A DNA stretch of 64,000 nucleotides from Sialis fuliginosa (Eukaryota > Arthropoda > Insecta > Megaloptera > Sialidae), in the NCBI GenBank assembly GCA_961205875.1, contig OY540822.1, forward strand, positions 8,248,501 to 8,312,500. The letters are read 5' to 3'. Under the pieces are notes generated by a model. That model was not told the origin of the DNA, made no database searches, and worked only from the letters and a program-made list of their open reading frames with translations. The translations under genes were made by a program, and so were the position numbers. Positions 34,501 through 49,500 of the stretch are shown here, in pieces (position 1 is the stretch's first letter; every line of letters starts with the position of its first letter).

Positions 34501-37500
34501 TCAACCATTCAAATACCAACACAATAAATAATAGGAGTAATATTTAACAATTAATTATCTATTTTTAAGATTTTACTTTTATATTGATTAATGATTACTA
34601 AGAGGCACAAAACTAGTCATCTAGAAAATGGGTGAGGACATTATAAAAAAAATGGGTGTGATTTTATCGGGATGCACATTCGAGGGGTTGACGTGAATAC
34701 TATCAGTGGGATTACATAAAACTCAGTAATGTAGTTATTTCTTATGATTTGTACGAACATAAAAACAATTAATTAATATTTACAAGTAAAATTGTGGAAA
34801 TACAAAATTTATTCAATTTAAAAAACTTTAATCAAAAAATTAAAAACGTGGTGAACTATAAGGTTTCCTAGTTTTCTACGGAAACCTAAAGTCTTATTTA
34901 TATTTTTTTTGTTATTTTCTACGATAAAAATCAGTTGTGTGCCTCTCACCTATTATATTAATATTAAATTATTTTTAAATAGCAAGATTGTAATAAATAA
35001 TTTAATAAGCAGTTATAATGATAATATTAAATTCAGAAAGAGTATTTTAACTTTTTTAATAGAGTATAAACATGCAAGAACACAAATAAAATGTATAATT
35101 ACCTTCTTTATTTCTGCCTTTTTTCTTATTCTCCTTTTCCTGCACATATCAAAAATATAAGTGTTTAAAATAAAAAACCCAACAAAGACTATAGTTAATA
35201 GAAAGCAAAGAGATAGAGAAAGATAGCATGCTTAGCTTCCATGCTAACAGGCTCCATGCAAGCAAAGACTCTAACTAACTCAGCTTCTTGGTAACTACAA
35301 CAAGAGAACCTTTTTTCGAGGCTGCAAAAGCTTTATAGATGTATTAATCTGAAGCAGTTTAAAAATATCTGTTTAGTTTGCTAGTTTACGTTACTATTAG
35401 ATTTCAAAAATAAAAATCATAGATGACAGATAAAATTACTACGTTAACAAGCAATTTTCAAAAAGAAGATTCTAAGATAGCTCAGCAACGTTTGTTCACC
35501 CGATTGTATACATCAAAATACTTTATTGTATCTAAACACCAAATTAAACATAATTACGTATAAAATTGGTATTGTTTCGATTAGTTATTTGATGTATACA
35601 AAATTTACCATTTGAGGAGGTTAGTATCAAAACACAATATCTGACATAAGACAAAATGTTCAGAAAAACTGGTAAGATAAGCGGAGGAAAGTATTCAAAT
35701 TTTCACTACTGAAAGATTGGACGTAGGTAATTAATCTACTAAAACGAAAAAGAAAAAAAATAATTGGAATTTTTTTTATAAAGTTTTTGCTTTTTACTTA
35801 TTGCTTTTTGAACCCAATTTTGATTATCAAAGAGTATGATTTGTACACAAGATTATTCTTTTAATTAATATAAGATATTTACAAAATAAACATTTTTTTA
35901 AACGTGAATATAGTAAAATATGTAATTTTTAATATATTTATTTTGCACAGATATTGCGTTTTGAAACAAAATTTACACTTAAAGTAGCTTAACTATGGAA
36001 CGCATTGCATTTTAACCCATAATTATTTATCAACGAAAAAGAGGCTGCAAAGATGCATCTGATTCCACCTTTAGGTGAAAAATGAAACTTTGTGCAGATA
36101 TTGCGTTTTGATACTAACCTCCTCATCTATGTCCAATATATTTTTTATTATATTTAAAAAGTTTTAACTATAGATTTATAGTATTTTAAATTTGGACATC
36201 AAATGGATAGTTTCAGTGGTTACCAAATTTGTCAAAATTTAATTTTTCATGTATGATTTTTTTTATATATTTGAATTCAGTTCCGGATTATAAAGAGGCC
36301 ATTGGCAGTAGCGTCGCTAGGAGGGGGAGGGGGGGGGGTGACTCTCAGGACGGAAATCGAGTGTCCCCCTCCCCCCGAAAAAAAGCCAATAGGATTTATT
36401 TTTTGTACATTAGGCGAGTGTCACTCCCTGTGAATTTTATACGACAGAAAAAATATCAGTGGGCTCTATTTTTTTTAAATAAATTCGACGGTTATCACCT
36501 CTTATAGACTTGACAATGACCAAAAAAAAGTAAATTGATTCAATTTATTAGACATTTTACCCCTTAGAAGCTTTAAATAACCAAAAAAGGAGGTAAATAG
36601 GCTTTATTTTATTAACAAATGAGACGGGTGTCTCACGGGGCGTTTAATGTGAGCAAATTTAGAAAAAGCGATTAAAAAATAATAAAATCGGAGCTTTAAA
36701 AATTGATTTTTCGATTAAATCAAATCGAGATTGGAAACCCTAAAATTAAATTATTAATTAGTGTAGTTTTGGATGTAGAGATGGTAAATCCAATAAGAAA
36801 TATTTTCCCGAAAAGCCGCGGGGTATATTTTATTTATTTTTATAAAGCAATAACTTAAAAACAATAGAAGTCAATTTTTTTACCAAATAAAAAACAAATA
36901 ATACATAAAAAAATTTAACAAAAATTGAGATTATTTGTTGTTTTTTTTTTATAAAATTGAGCATTCATCACCATCTCTAAGGTACCGAAAAGTTAGCGCG
37001 GCGAGAGACTAGTCAGTGTGTATAGGTAGTAGAGATCAGATCGGACCTTAAAAAAGTAGCCCGATCCGATCCGAAACTTTTTTTTCGACCCGGTCCGATT
37101 TATACGATTTTATATTAAGGTCCGATCCGACCAGGTCTGGTTTATACTAAGGCCCAATCCGATCCGGTCCGAACAAACAAAAATAAGCCCGGTCCGATCC
37201 GATCCGAATTTCGGACCGGATGGGGCTGGCCCGGCCCGAACTGATCTAAGAAAATTGTATTGTATTACAATAAATTTTTTTTTTGATAGTTGATATAATC
37301 ACTGGTTTTTGGAAATAAAATTCCCTGAATTTTCCCTGACCACAGATTCAAAATTCCCTGACTCGGGGGGCCCCGGAGCAAGAATGTGCAGAAATTATAT
37401 TTGAAAACTTTTTTTTTTGGTCATAATTTGAAAATTTTGCACTTGTTACTTACTTTCAATTCAATTACCTTTCTAAAAAAAAATAATAAATTCCCTGACT

Positions 37501-40500
37501 TTCCCTGGCCACTTTAGGCTTCCCTGACTTTCCAGAAAGTGGACACCCTGATAATAAATTATATATGTATATTAAAAAGGAAGTATATAATATAAAAATA
37601 TACTAATTTATTGATATTTATCGCGATGATAGCGACTAGAGATCAGATCGGACCTTAAAAAAGTAGTCCGATCCGATCCGAAACTTTTTTTTTTCGGCCC
37701 GGTCCGATCCGGTTCGATTTTATATTAAGGTCCGATCCGATCTGGTCCGAACATTACAAACAAAAATTAAGCCCGGTCTGATCTCTAATAGGTAGTTAGC
37801 TTTGTATAAGATCCAACTATTGCAAATGTGTTTTTTTTTCACATGAGCCTTATTTGCCGCAGGTACCTTATAAATAATAAAAAAAATCATATCATGGATT
37901 TATATTTGAGTATATTGATAAATATATATCTGGTAACTGCTGAAATGTAAACTGCGAAAACAAACCATCGCATATATGAGCGATATCAATGAACACCACA
38001 CCTTTTTAGTTTTGACAGAAGTAGAGTTAGCAGTTCCTTTCTGGTTCTGAGGTGTTAAACAAATTTTTTCAGGACTAGTTCCGGCGACCTGTCTAGGAGT
38101 CGATGGTTGGGGAGGACTCGTTGCTGCCAATGAAGGCGAGCAAGGGGGAGGAGGGGAAGTAGTTCCCTCAGGCCCACCTGAGCCTGTAGGCCGAATTACA
38201 GGCGACAATGCTAACGATTGTTTAGGTGTCGACGATTTAGTTGTAGGCATTATTGTCCGACTTTTTGGTTTTCTCCATTCCTGATTGTAAGTAAATAATA
38301 TCGTGTTGTTAAAACCAAGCCAGTGTTCTGCCGTGTGTCTGTGTCAATTGGTATATTTGTGTTTCATAATTAATCTCATTTAAATATTTTATTTATTTCA
38401 TTTCTAATGCCTAACAACGAAACGGATAAAATTTTTGATAACTCTGATTAAATTATAAAATATATCAACTTTAAATAACTGAGAAATTAAAGTAAAGATT
38501 GGCAAAAATTGTATTTCTAATGTCCGGTATCATAAACAGTGGCGTATTTACCATGGGGCCATGGGGGCCAGGCTGAGAGGGGCGGTAGATTTAATTTAGT
38601 TTAATATAGTATACTTAAAAAAAATAGGAAGACAAAAAATGAGTAATGCGACTAAAAAAAAGGTCTCCAAATTTTTATTTCCCCATCTTCCAAACTTTTT
38701 AGTTCATAAAATCAGAAATTTCAATCGGCGTGACTAAAAAAAAAGTCATCAGTTTTAAATTTATATTATAATTTACATTATTTGTAAAAATTCTCACTTT
38801 TCAGTTCATATAAGAATTCTGGCTGTCAAAATTAAATTATATTTTCCCTTGATAAAAGGGCGGCAATTTTTTTGGCCCAGGGCGGTAATTTTTTGTGCCC
38901 AGGGTGGCAATTTTTTTTGTCCAAGGCAGCAATTATTTTTACCCAGGGCGGCATTTTTTTTTTGCCCAGGGCGGCACTTAACGTAAATACGCCACTGATC
39001 ATAAAGGACCTAACAAATTTGTTAGCTAACAAGCACTTTCAACTGAGATATCAAACTTATATGACAGTTCTTTTGGAGTTTGTTGATGACTTTGACAAGT
39101 TTCGCGCACGCGTTGAAGGTAAATACAAACGGTATTAAAACAGTGGTGATGTTATGAAAATTATTTTGTACGGTCAAAGATTCCAACTGTGTTACAATTA
39201 GTTGAAGTGTCACTGCTCTAAATTCCATAACTAATCCATAGATACTAGTACAGTATTAATACCCCATTTGAATGTAATTGCTAGCTAACAAATTATAATT
39301 AATAACATCATATCTATGAAGTCATAAAGAAAAAAACAAAAGACTGCTTAGAATTGCACTTAAATTTCTATTGATATTTTACACATACAGACTGATGTCC
39401 GGTATTATAAAGCAGATAGCAAAATTTGCTAGCTAGCAAGCACTTTCAAATGGGGTATTAATTCTGTACTAGTATATTTGGATTAGTTATGGAATTTAGA
39501 GCAGTGACACTTCAACTAATTGTAACACGGTTGGCATCTTTCACCGTACAAAATAATTTTCATAATATCACCACTGTTTTAATACCGTTGGTATTTACCT
39601 ACATTGAAACTTGTCAAAGTCTTCAACAAACTCCAAAAGCACTGTCACTTAGGTTTGATATCTCATTTGAAAGTGCTTGCTAGCTAGCAAATTTGCTAGC
39701 TCCTTTATAATACTGGATATGAGGCATTTAAAAGGTTAAGATTTTTATCTCATTGTCAGAACCATCGCATATTTGAAAAAAAAATGTTTGGTTGTAATCG
39801 AATAGTAATATTTATTTGTTATTTTAACGTGACCTTCGAGGTTATTTGTAGGTCAACATCATTTTTTTTTTTAATAGGAACTTATAGTTTTTATTTAGCA
39901 ATCGTAAAAAAACACGAATCTTTTATTGAAAACTTTTTTCTAAGATAGGTGTCTAACAAAATAATTGGAGATTTTTCAAGAATTTTTTACTCAGAAACCA
40001 TAAACTTTAGAAAAAAAGTACGAGACACAAAAAATGTTTATTTTGGTCTAATTAAACATGGAGAATTATTTTTTAAATTTTATAACTTTTTCTATTTATT
40101 TTATTTAAGCAAAAACAAAAAAAAAAATACGAAATGTTAAAAAAAAGTAGAATAATTCTTATCAGAGCAAATTACTTGTACTTTTTCTTTAAAGTTGAGT
40201 AAAAAATTCTTGAATATTCAAAATCTCGAAATTATTTTGTTAGATATCTCGTAAGGTTTAGGTTACTCAAAAAAAAGTTTTCTGGGAAAGATTAAGATAT
40301 TTTCACGTAGAATAAGATTACTAAATAAAAACTGAATGTTCCTATTAAAAAAAATTATTTTGCCCTTCAAGTATCCTTGAAATAACAAATAAATATTACT
40401 ATTCGATTACCCCCTCACATTTTTTTCAAATATGCGATAGTTCTGAGATAAAAATCAGGGCTTTGAACCGTTATTTTTTTCGTTTCGGTTTTTTCAGTTC

Positions 40501-43500
40501 AGTTCAGCTCCGAGTGATTAATTAAAAAAAAATTTATTTGTATTAAAAAAAAATTTTCTACCATAATTTAGTATGGTAATCCGAACGACAATTAAAGTGG
40601 GAAATAAGATCATATCAATGCGCATATTTTAACATGTACTGAACCGTAAAAAACGATATTTTTATATCGGTTCTGTTCCGGTTTTCGTTCCGGCAAAAAA
40701 TAACGGTTTTCGATCAGTTGCCTTGATAAAAATCTCTAACACTTTAAATGCCCCAATCTGTATATTTAATATTTACTACTATCAAAATTTTTCTGTATTC
40801 GTAGAAAGGCTTTAGAATGGTTTTTAATTTTTATGTGCTTTTTTAGCATGTGCAAGTGTTCCTTTGCAGTAACTATATTACTATTTAAAATTTAAAGTTA
40901 GTAATAATTTAAGAAACGATAAAATTGACGTATGTAAATTTAATTATTTTTTCAATGAAAAATGTATATTTTTGGTGTAGATTATTTTATTTTTAATATT
41001 TAACGCCACTAATTTTATGTGTTTAAAACTACTTTAAGCTCCGATGGCTATATTGTTTTTAATATCATGCTTTTTGACCCAGTACCACATATATAAAATA
41101 ACTAATTATTTTTTAATTTATATTTTTATTGTAAGATTTCCACATAAAACAGAAAATTATTAGTATTCTTTAATAAAAAAATAATTTTGATCTCACAATA
41201 AAAATATTATACTGGGTGTTTTTTTAAACACTTTCCAGTGGATTATTTCCTAAATAACGAATTTTCGAAGAAAATGTTTCATACAAAAGTTTCATGGTTT
41301 CGAGGGGGCTCAATATTAATAATATGGGTTGACCTTGAAAAAGTCACCTTAATAGGTTTTTAGGTTCAACTTTTCTTTTTCAAATCTAAACCTATGTTTT
41401 TTGTTGCAGATTCGTAATTTACGAGGAACTTTTACCTGAAACATTTTTTAAGAAAATGTCCATTTTTTATGATATGGAGCAAAACAAAAATAAATTTCTG
41501 GATATTCAATATTTTTTTACTCGAAAATTATAATTTTTTTTAGAAAAATCACAAGAGGAAAAAAGTACTTAGAACTGGGCAAGGACTCTTACAGATTTTT
41601 TTTTTATTCAAATTTAATATTAACTTTTTATGCAACTTTTTTTTAAGAAAAAAATTAAAAACAAATAAAATAAAAATCTCTGAGAATCATTGCCTAAATC
41701 TAAGCACTTTTTACTTCTTATGATTATTTTTGAAAAATAATAGTTTTCGAGTAAAAAATTTTTGAAAATTCAAAAATTTCACTTTGTTTTACTCCATATC
41801 ATAAAAAATGGACATTTTTTTCCTCGTAAATTACGAATCTGCAACAAAAAATATAGGTTTAGATTTGAAAAAGAAAAATAAAACCTGAAAACCCATTAAG
41901 GTGACCTTTTCAAGGTTAACCCATATTGTCAGTATTGAGCCCCCCTCGAAACCATGAAACTTTTGTATGAATATTCGTTATTTAGGAAATAATCCACTGG
42001 AAAGTGTTTAAAAAAACACCCGGTATATTCTAATAATATACATGTATGTATAATATTCTTATAGCAGGAACCAAGTGATAATTGCTAACATTATTATTTT
42101 AGGAATTAAATGGACAAAGTATCGGCGTTTTTTCCAGGATGTCAACGAAAGGATTTCAAAGATATTTTGAAAAATAATTTTCATTCAAATGGAACATCCG
42201 GTATATTAATCGTGACTTTTTTTCGTAGTTACCTCAATCCATAATTTTACACTTGTTACTAATAGGCATGATGCCTAATTTTTAAAAACTATTTTATGAT
42301 GATCTTACGTGTCTCCTATTTTCAAAAAATACTTATTTCTGCAGAAAATAAAGGTTGAATCGCAAAAATTGACCCTTTTAAAACTAATTTTGAATTTGAC
42401 GCCAAAACGACTATGTAAAGACTCCTTGACAACAATAATAAATCCTTGTTCCATCGCTAACGTTTCTCGGTTTTAGTTTTGGTAACACAAAACTGAGCAA
42501 ATTGATAATTTAAAACCACAAAATAATTTATAAACAGTGCCGATATTAATGAAACAAAACTATGTTTACTTAGGCGTGACGTCATTCGCTCTGATTGGGG
42601 TTCCATCTAATATGGCGGATTGCTGTATTTTGTGTTTTTATTTTAAATATTATTTAATAATTCTGAAAAAAATCATGTATCATTAGAAACGAAAACTGAA
42701 TTTTTTAACGTTCATTAGAAGTTTTTTTTTATTAATTTTTCGATTTGTTATGAACGAAAATGTAAAAATTGTAAGTTCTAATTTTTTCTAAACTTTTACA
42801 TGTTGTTCTATGTGTACTATTGATATTAAAAATTTGCTGAATTTTTTACTTATAGATTTTTATCTGCTTTACACGATAGGATATCGGTTTTTACTTGTTT
42901 GTAGTTAAAACGACAAATTTTCGAGTTTTAAATTTTTAATTTTGATTTTTTCATATAAATAACATCATTTCAGGTAATAAAATGACATTTCAATCTATAA
43001 GTAAAAAAATCAACAAACTTTTAATATGAATAGTGCACATAGGACAACACGTGAAAGTTTATAATTACATTTTTGTTCAATACAAATCGAAAAATGCATA
43101 AAAAAAGCTTCTAATTAACCTTAAAAAATTCAATATTCGCTTCTGATGATACATACATGATTTTTTTCAGAATTATTAGTTTATATTTAAATTGTGTGAT
43201 ATACCTATAACAAATACAAATACAGTAGAACGAAAAAACAATTTGTCCACTTAAATGATTTTCTAACTTTAATAATATAAAAATTAGCAATAGCAATGAT
43301 CACTTGATTTCTGCAATCATCCTGTATATGTAATTTCTAATTAAAGCATATAAGGTGGGGCTAAATTAATGAATCATAGTTTTATTTTTGTAAGGTTAAA
43401 TACAAAAAATAATTGTTCTTATATTTTTCAAATCTAAATAACTTCCTACCTCATTTTGGATACATCAATGTTAATAACAAAATGATTCGACTAAAATGTT

Positions 43501-46500
43501 CACAACATAGTTTTTAGGTTGGTATTTTTTACCTTGAAAAATCTAAGGTAAAAAAATTGAAATATGTATTTAAACATTTGTTAGTTTTTTTGTAGAATCA
43601 ATGATGGCATACCTATGAAATTATTTTAAAATTTAACATCTATGGAATTCAAGGTACATAAAGACAGGGTAGTCTCAATAGCTCTTTGACCAATCAGCGC
43701 TTGCGCGGGAATTACGTCACTCAGGGGATAAGTACATTCAAAAGTTATAAATGTATAATTAATACAGAAAAATAGATTTTATATACCTTGCATGGAATTA
43801 AAATAAAATGTTATAGAAAAGCAACGACAAAATTTAAAGCTATGTAGGTAATTACATTAAAATGTAATTTAAGTAATGGGATTATACAAAGCAAGCAAAA
43901 AAATGTAGGTATATTTTTGTACAGTTCGTGCGGAAGCATGGGGTTAAAAAATATTTTTAAACAAGATCTTTTTTAGAATTAATCTCTGATTTTTTCCCAC
44001 AGAATTATTTTTCATTAAGTAAAGATTGTCATTTTTAACATAAAATTAAGTAACTCTAAAAAAAAAATACGGTCAAGATATACACGGGTGTATGCCTTTA
44101 GGGTTCCGAATTTCCGAAGTCGTACTACGTGGACTGTTTGGGGCCACTTACAGGTGCATTTTTAAATTAGAAAAAAAAAACTGTCATATTCTACTTTTGA
44201 GCCAATAGTTACCGAATTAGAGGTAGGGGGACAAAATAAATAACTGCTTGAAGCCCCCCTGCAGGCGCCATTTTTGAGTAAGAAAAAAATATAAAAATAT
44301 AGTCATATTCTACTAATTGAGATCTACATTTCGACACCCCACTTGCCTAGATATGAAAATAAAATTTAAAAATTCTGACGCCCCTCCCTATTATTCCAAA
44401 ATTTAAAATGATATTGTTGACTTTAGTATTTGTCGTTGGTAGTTCCAACAAAGCCTCGTTACCAATTTTTTAAAGATTTTTTGAGCCGATAATTACCCAG
44501 TTAGAGGTAGGGGGACAAAATAATAACTGTTAGGAGCCCCTTGCTGGCGCCATTTTTGAGTTAAAAAAATAGGGTCAAATTATACTGATTGAGATCTACA
44601 TTTTGACACCCCACACGCCTTGGTATATATATGTATATATATATACAGTGCATTCACGATGAAAGGAACAAATTCGTTTAAAATTCAGGTAATTATTTTG
44701 TGCAAAAACGTTCGAACCCGTCGATTAGTATTTTTAGTTGCGGATTTTTTGACATAAGAAATTTGTATACAGAGTGTCTCAGGAAAAACATATGCAGTCA
44801 TCATTGATTTTTTTAAATGGAACACCCTATATATTAGACCATTTTTGAATTGTGCGATAAATTCTGAACACTTTTTGTACAGCATATCATATCTCTAAAA
44901 TCAGTGGTTTTCGGAATAATGACGTTTGAAAATTGACATTTTGAAATACACACAAGTCAAATAAAATGTTTAAATTGAAAAAATAAACTTTGAACATTTT
45001 TTTAAAAGCCAACAAAAACATCCTGGTATTGCAAAAAAAAAAAGAAAAAAAGAAGAAAAAAACGAAAAAAATGGAAAAAAAGTTCAATGTTTTTTCTTTT
45101 TGCCATACCATATGTTTTTGTTGGCTTTTAAAAAAATGTTCAAGGTGTATTTTTTCAATTTAAACATTTTATTTGACTTGTGTGTATTTCAAAATGTCAA
45201 TTTTCAAACGTCATTATTTCGAAAACCACTGATTTTAGAGATATGATATACTGTACAAAAAGTGTTCAGAATTTTATCGTTCCCTTTTTAAAAACAAATT
45301 AAAACTCATAAGCTAACAAAGAAGTAAATTGAATAGTTAATATCTCAGCTTGGCGCGATCCTACAGACTCAAATTAAAAAAAAAATGTAGCTTACACTAT
45401 TATCTTTAAGAGGATCACGCACTTAAAGACCCTCGCGACCTCCTTCCCTTTTTAAAAACAATTCAAAAATGGTATAATATATAGGATGTTCCATTTAAAA
45501 AAATCAATGATGACTGTATACATGTTCTTCTTCAATTTTCTTATGTCAAAAAATCCGCAATTAAAAATACTAATCGACGGGTACGAGCGTTTTTGCACAA
45601 AATAATTACCTGAATTTTAAACGAATTTGTTCCTTTCATCGTGAACTGTATATATATTTTTTTTATTTGCTTTAAAACCCCCTGCAGGCGCCATTTTTGA
45701 TTAAGAAAAAAATAAGAAAGAGGGTCAATTCCACTGGTTTGGTTATACATTTTGACGTGCCACATGCCTTGGTATAAAAAAATATTTTTGTTACCTAGCC
45801 GTAGCTCTTTAGCGCCCCCTCCCCCTGAAAAATTAATTTTTCAACAAATTTGTACATCTTTTACTAGAGGGCATCGTTTTACATGTTCAGTACAAATTTA
45901 AAGTTTCTAGATTACATAGTTTACGAGATATTTTGCTTTGACTTAAAAGAACGGACGGACGGACGAAAAAATAGGGTTAGAGGTAAATCAGTGATTAAAT
46001 CAAAAAAAGCATTTGAAAACTATTGTGTTAAAAAATCGAATTCAAGATATTTGAATTTTAAATAATCAATTGAAACAAAGAAATTTACTTAATGGTTTTT
46101 AAAATTTAAATTAAACTTTTTGTAGGTTTAACCATCTTTGATAATACTGAAAAAGTAACAAAAATAATAAAATCCTGCCATAATTACAATAATTGGTATT
46201 TACATTTAATATAGATGAAAATTCAAGAAAAATTGTTAATTTTTTTTGGATATGCGTACATTTATATGTAACAAATTAAATGCTCTAGACCTAATATAAG
46301 ACATTTATAACAGATAACATAGAACTAAAAACAAGTAATATTAATATTGCTTACCAATTTGTCATCGTAAAACCCTTGGTCGTCAGTACGTTGTTGACCC
46401 AATAAACGATCTGTTTCCAAATCTGTATCTGCTTCTTCTGTACAATAAAAAAAAGTAAGTAGAATGTAATATGACGCATTTTTATACCTACATTTTTCTT

Positions 46501-49500
46501 CAACAATTAGATAACCTCAAAAAAATACCTGATAAGGTAGAAAAAGGCAGTGCATTTTACAAATATACCTTCGTCTATATATTAATACGTGAACATCGAA
46601 AATTGTCGTACGTTTTTTTAGTATTTATTATAAAAGAAGGTGAATGAAACTTATATCATTCGAAAGGTACTGTACCAAAGATGTTCCAATATTTTGCCTT
46701 TAAGGCAGGTAAAATAAAGTTAACATACACACATGATTTCACCTTTCGCTGTTTGATTATTTCCCCTCGCATCGTTCAACAGCATAGCAATACTCCTAGC
46801 GCCCCCAAATGGCAAAAATAAATAGTTTTGGGTTTTTGTCAAATGTAGAGAATGCCAAATCAATTGCAGTGTTTTTATTTGGAAATTTTTGTTGTAAATA
46901 ATAGCTTTTATGCTTAATAATAGAAAATGAAGTAAGCTTCCAATTTTTAATTTATTTATTTTGAATTATAGTTACGATTTTGCTTATTTTCGTCTAAAAG
47001 TAAATGGAAACTATATTTGTGTTATGCCTCGAAGAACACTAACAGGTCGTATTGAAAGGTAAAGAGATAGGGAGGGACAAATATGAATATACCGCATAAT
47101 AGAAATAATGTAACACAAATAGAAATTGATAATGATAATTGAGGAACTGGGGAACTAAACCGGATAATCCATTTTTGCAAATTAAAACTTTTTCTAGTGG
47201 ATTTGTTAGCTCTTGTTCCGCGACACATTTTTAAAGCCATTTTTAAAGAGGTTATAGCAATATTTGATTCGTACTGTGCCATAGATGTGCACTAAAAAAA
47301 ATCATGTGTGTATGTTGCCGTTAGGGCAGGTAAAATATTGGTTGAATTTCAGCCATAGACAAAAAAAATAAAATCAATTTAAACGTACCTTCATCTCCAA
47401 CATCATCAGTTTGAAGTTTGTGAGTATTAACAGTTTCTGAATCTCTTGCAAGACTACGTTGCCTTGGAACCCACACAGGACTAGTCGAAGACACTTGTTC
47501 ATCAGGGCTGTTAGCCGCCGAAGTGTGAGGTAATGTTTTTGCCCGCTGCAAAGCCATCCTTATATCCTGAATAGCGGCTTCGACTCTACTGGGGCTAATA
47601 GCTGTAGATTGTTGTTCAATAGTGTCGCTTGGTCGTCTGTGAGGCGCAGGCGCAGGCGGAGGAGGTGTCATGTCTGCAGCTGTTAAAAAACATATAGATT
47701 AAAAGTGAGTTGAGATTAAAATTGTATATTTGTTTATACCTAGTGGATCTATGGCACTAATTTCAGGTAAACTATCTTCTAAAGAGTTAACAGTAGGAGT
47801 ATCTACGTCCCCTGTAGGTAAGTTATTCTCAAAAATCCTGTTTTCTTGCTGCGTCTCCATGACAGTTTTAATGTTTACTTCATTTAAGTGACTTTTCTGT
47901 ACGATTTCTCGTTCGATTTCAGTAATTTGTCTTTTCATAAGTAACACAGTGGGATTATTATTGTCTGTATCACTGGCGTGTCCAGAAGATAGTCCGTCTT
48001 CTAAGACAGGCATCGAAGAACATAACCGTAAACAGTCCATTTGAGATGCCATATCTCCGCTCAAAGGACCTAAGTCGTTATCTATCATTAATGACATTTC
48101 GCTATCTAAATCACCGCAGTTTGAATCGCAGTCTGTAGTTTCTGGTGATAAAGTGAAATTTCTACTGTGGCCGACTTGAAGACCGACTTCTGTTTCACCT
48201 AAGTCTCCACTTGAACCTGTGCCGACTGATAAATCCAGGAAATTATTTTCTTGTTCTAAGTTTTCATGTTCCTGAAAAAATACCAACAAGTTTTGCAAAT
48301 TAAATCCATCTCATATCCAATTACATTTAATTCCGCATTTTATTTTTTTAATTAGGAATCAATGTGGTAATTAAATATATAAAAAGTTCCATTACTATAT
48401 TTTATAAAAAATATACAGTATATTCCAAGTTGATTAAGACATAGGAAATTCAACATGGGGAGAATTAGAAGTGTTGTAGTCGAATTTAACGATGTATCAT
48501 TGGTGCATTTTGAAATGCGTCCAAAACTCCAAAACTATTTTATAATGAATATAAATTTTTTTATCGCGTCATTGTTACAATCTATGTTTCCGGATATTCC
48601 ATGTCGTAATATATATAATACTATCTATTAATACTCATTGTTGAAATGTTATTTAAAATAAAACTATTTATTTAATTTATTTCTTAGATTTTTTCAATAT
48701 CTGCTGTTAAACGATATTTAATTTGACTTATCTAATATTTTAATTAAAAACAACACTACGGCGAAATATTAAAAAATAGAATAATTTGATTTTTCCTTAT
48801 ATACTATTTCAGTTATTAAATTTACCTGATCCGGATTTTTTCGGAAACGAATGGAGAAAAAAAATTATGATTGGCGGCACAAATTAGCAACAAATTATGA
48901 CACCAGTTTGAATTCGATAGCTTTATTTTTCCCTGAAATATCGCGGAACAGCAGTTTTGAAGCTATTAAGTTAGCTAATCCGATTTTTTTCGAAAACGAA
49001 TGGAGCAAAAAAATTATAATTGGCGGCACAAATTAGCAACAAATTATGACACCAGTTTGAATTCGATAGTTTTATTTTTCCCTGAAATATCGCGGAACAG
49101 CAGTTTTGAAGCTATTAAGTTAGCTAATCCGATTTTTTTCGAAAACGAATGGAGCAAAAAAATTATAATTGGCGGCACAAATTAGCAACAAATTATGACA
49201 CCAGTTTGAATTCGATAGCTTTATTTTTCCCTGAAATATCGCGGAACAGCAGTTTTGAAGCAGCTATTAAGTTAGCTAATCCGATTTTTTTCGAAAACGA
49301 ATGGAGCAAAAAAATTATGAATGGCGGCACAAATTAGCAACAAATTATGACACCAGTTTGAATTCGATAGCTTTATTTTTCCCTGAAATATCGCGGAACA
49401 GCAGTTTTGAAGCAGCTATTAAGTTAGCTAATCCGGATTTTCTCGAAAACGAATACAGCAACAAAATCAGGATTGGCGGCACAAATTAGCAACAAATTAG

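Noticed and set aside
44887..45111. Phe-rich 74-codon frame
   Set aside because: It comes from A- and T-rich hairpin sequence at the centre of a foldback element. Composition is low-complexity.
42570..46354. Search for a further X11 exon or a separate gene between the exons at 46.4 and 38.3 kb
   Set aside because: The two exons join in phase 0 without anything between, and the interval consists of inverted-repeat elements with no exon-like frame.
48851..49489. Four similar frames of about 61 codons that look like a small gene family
   Set aside because: They are the same satellite unit repeated. The period is not a multiple of three, the frames differ only as the DNA repeat does, and no start context or splice signal is seen.
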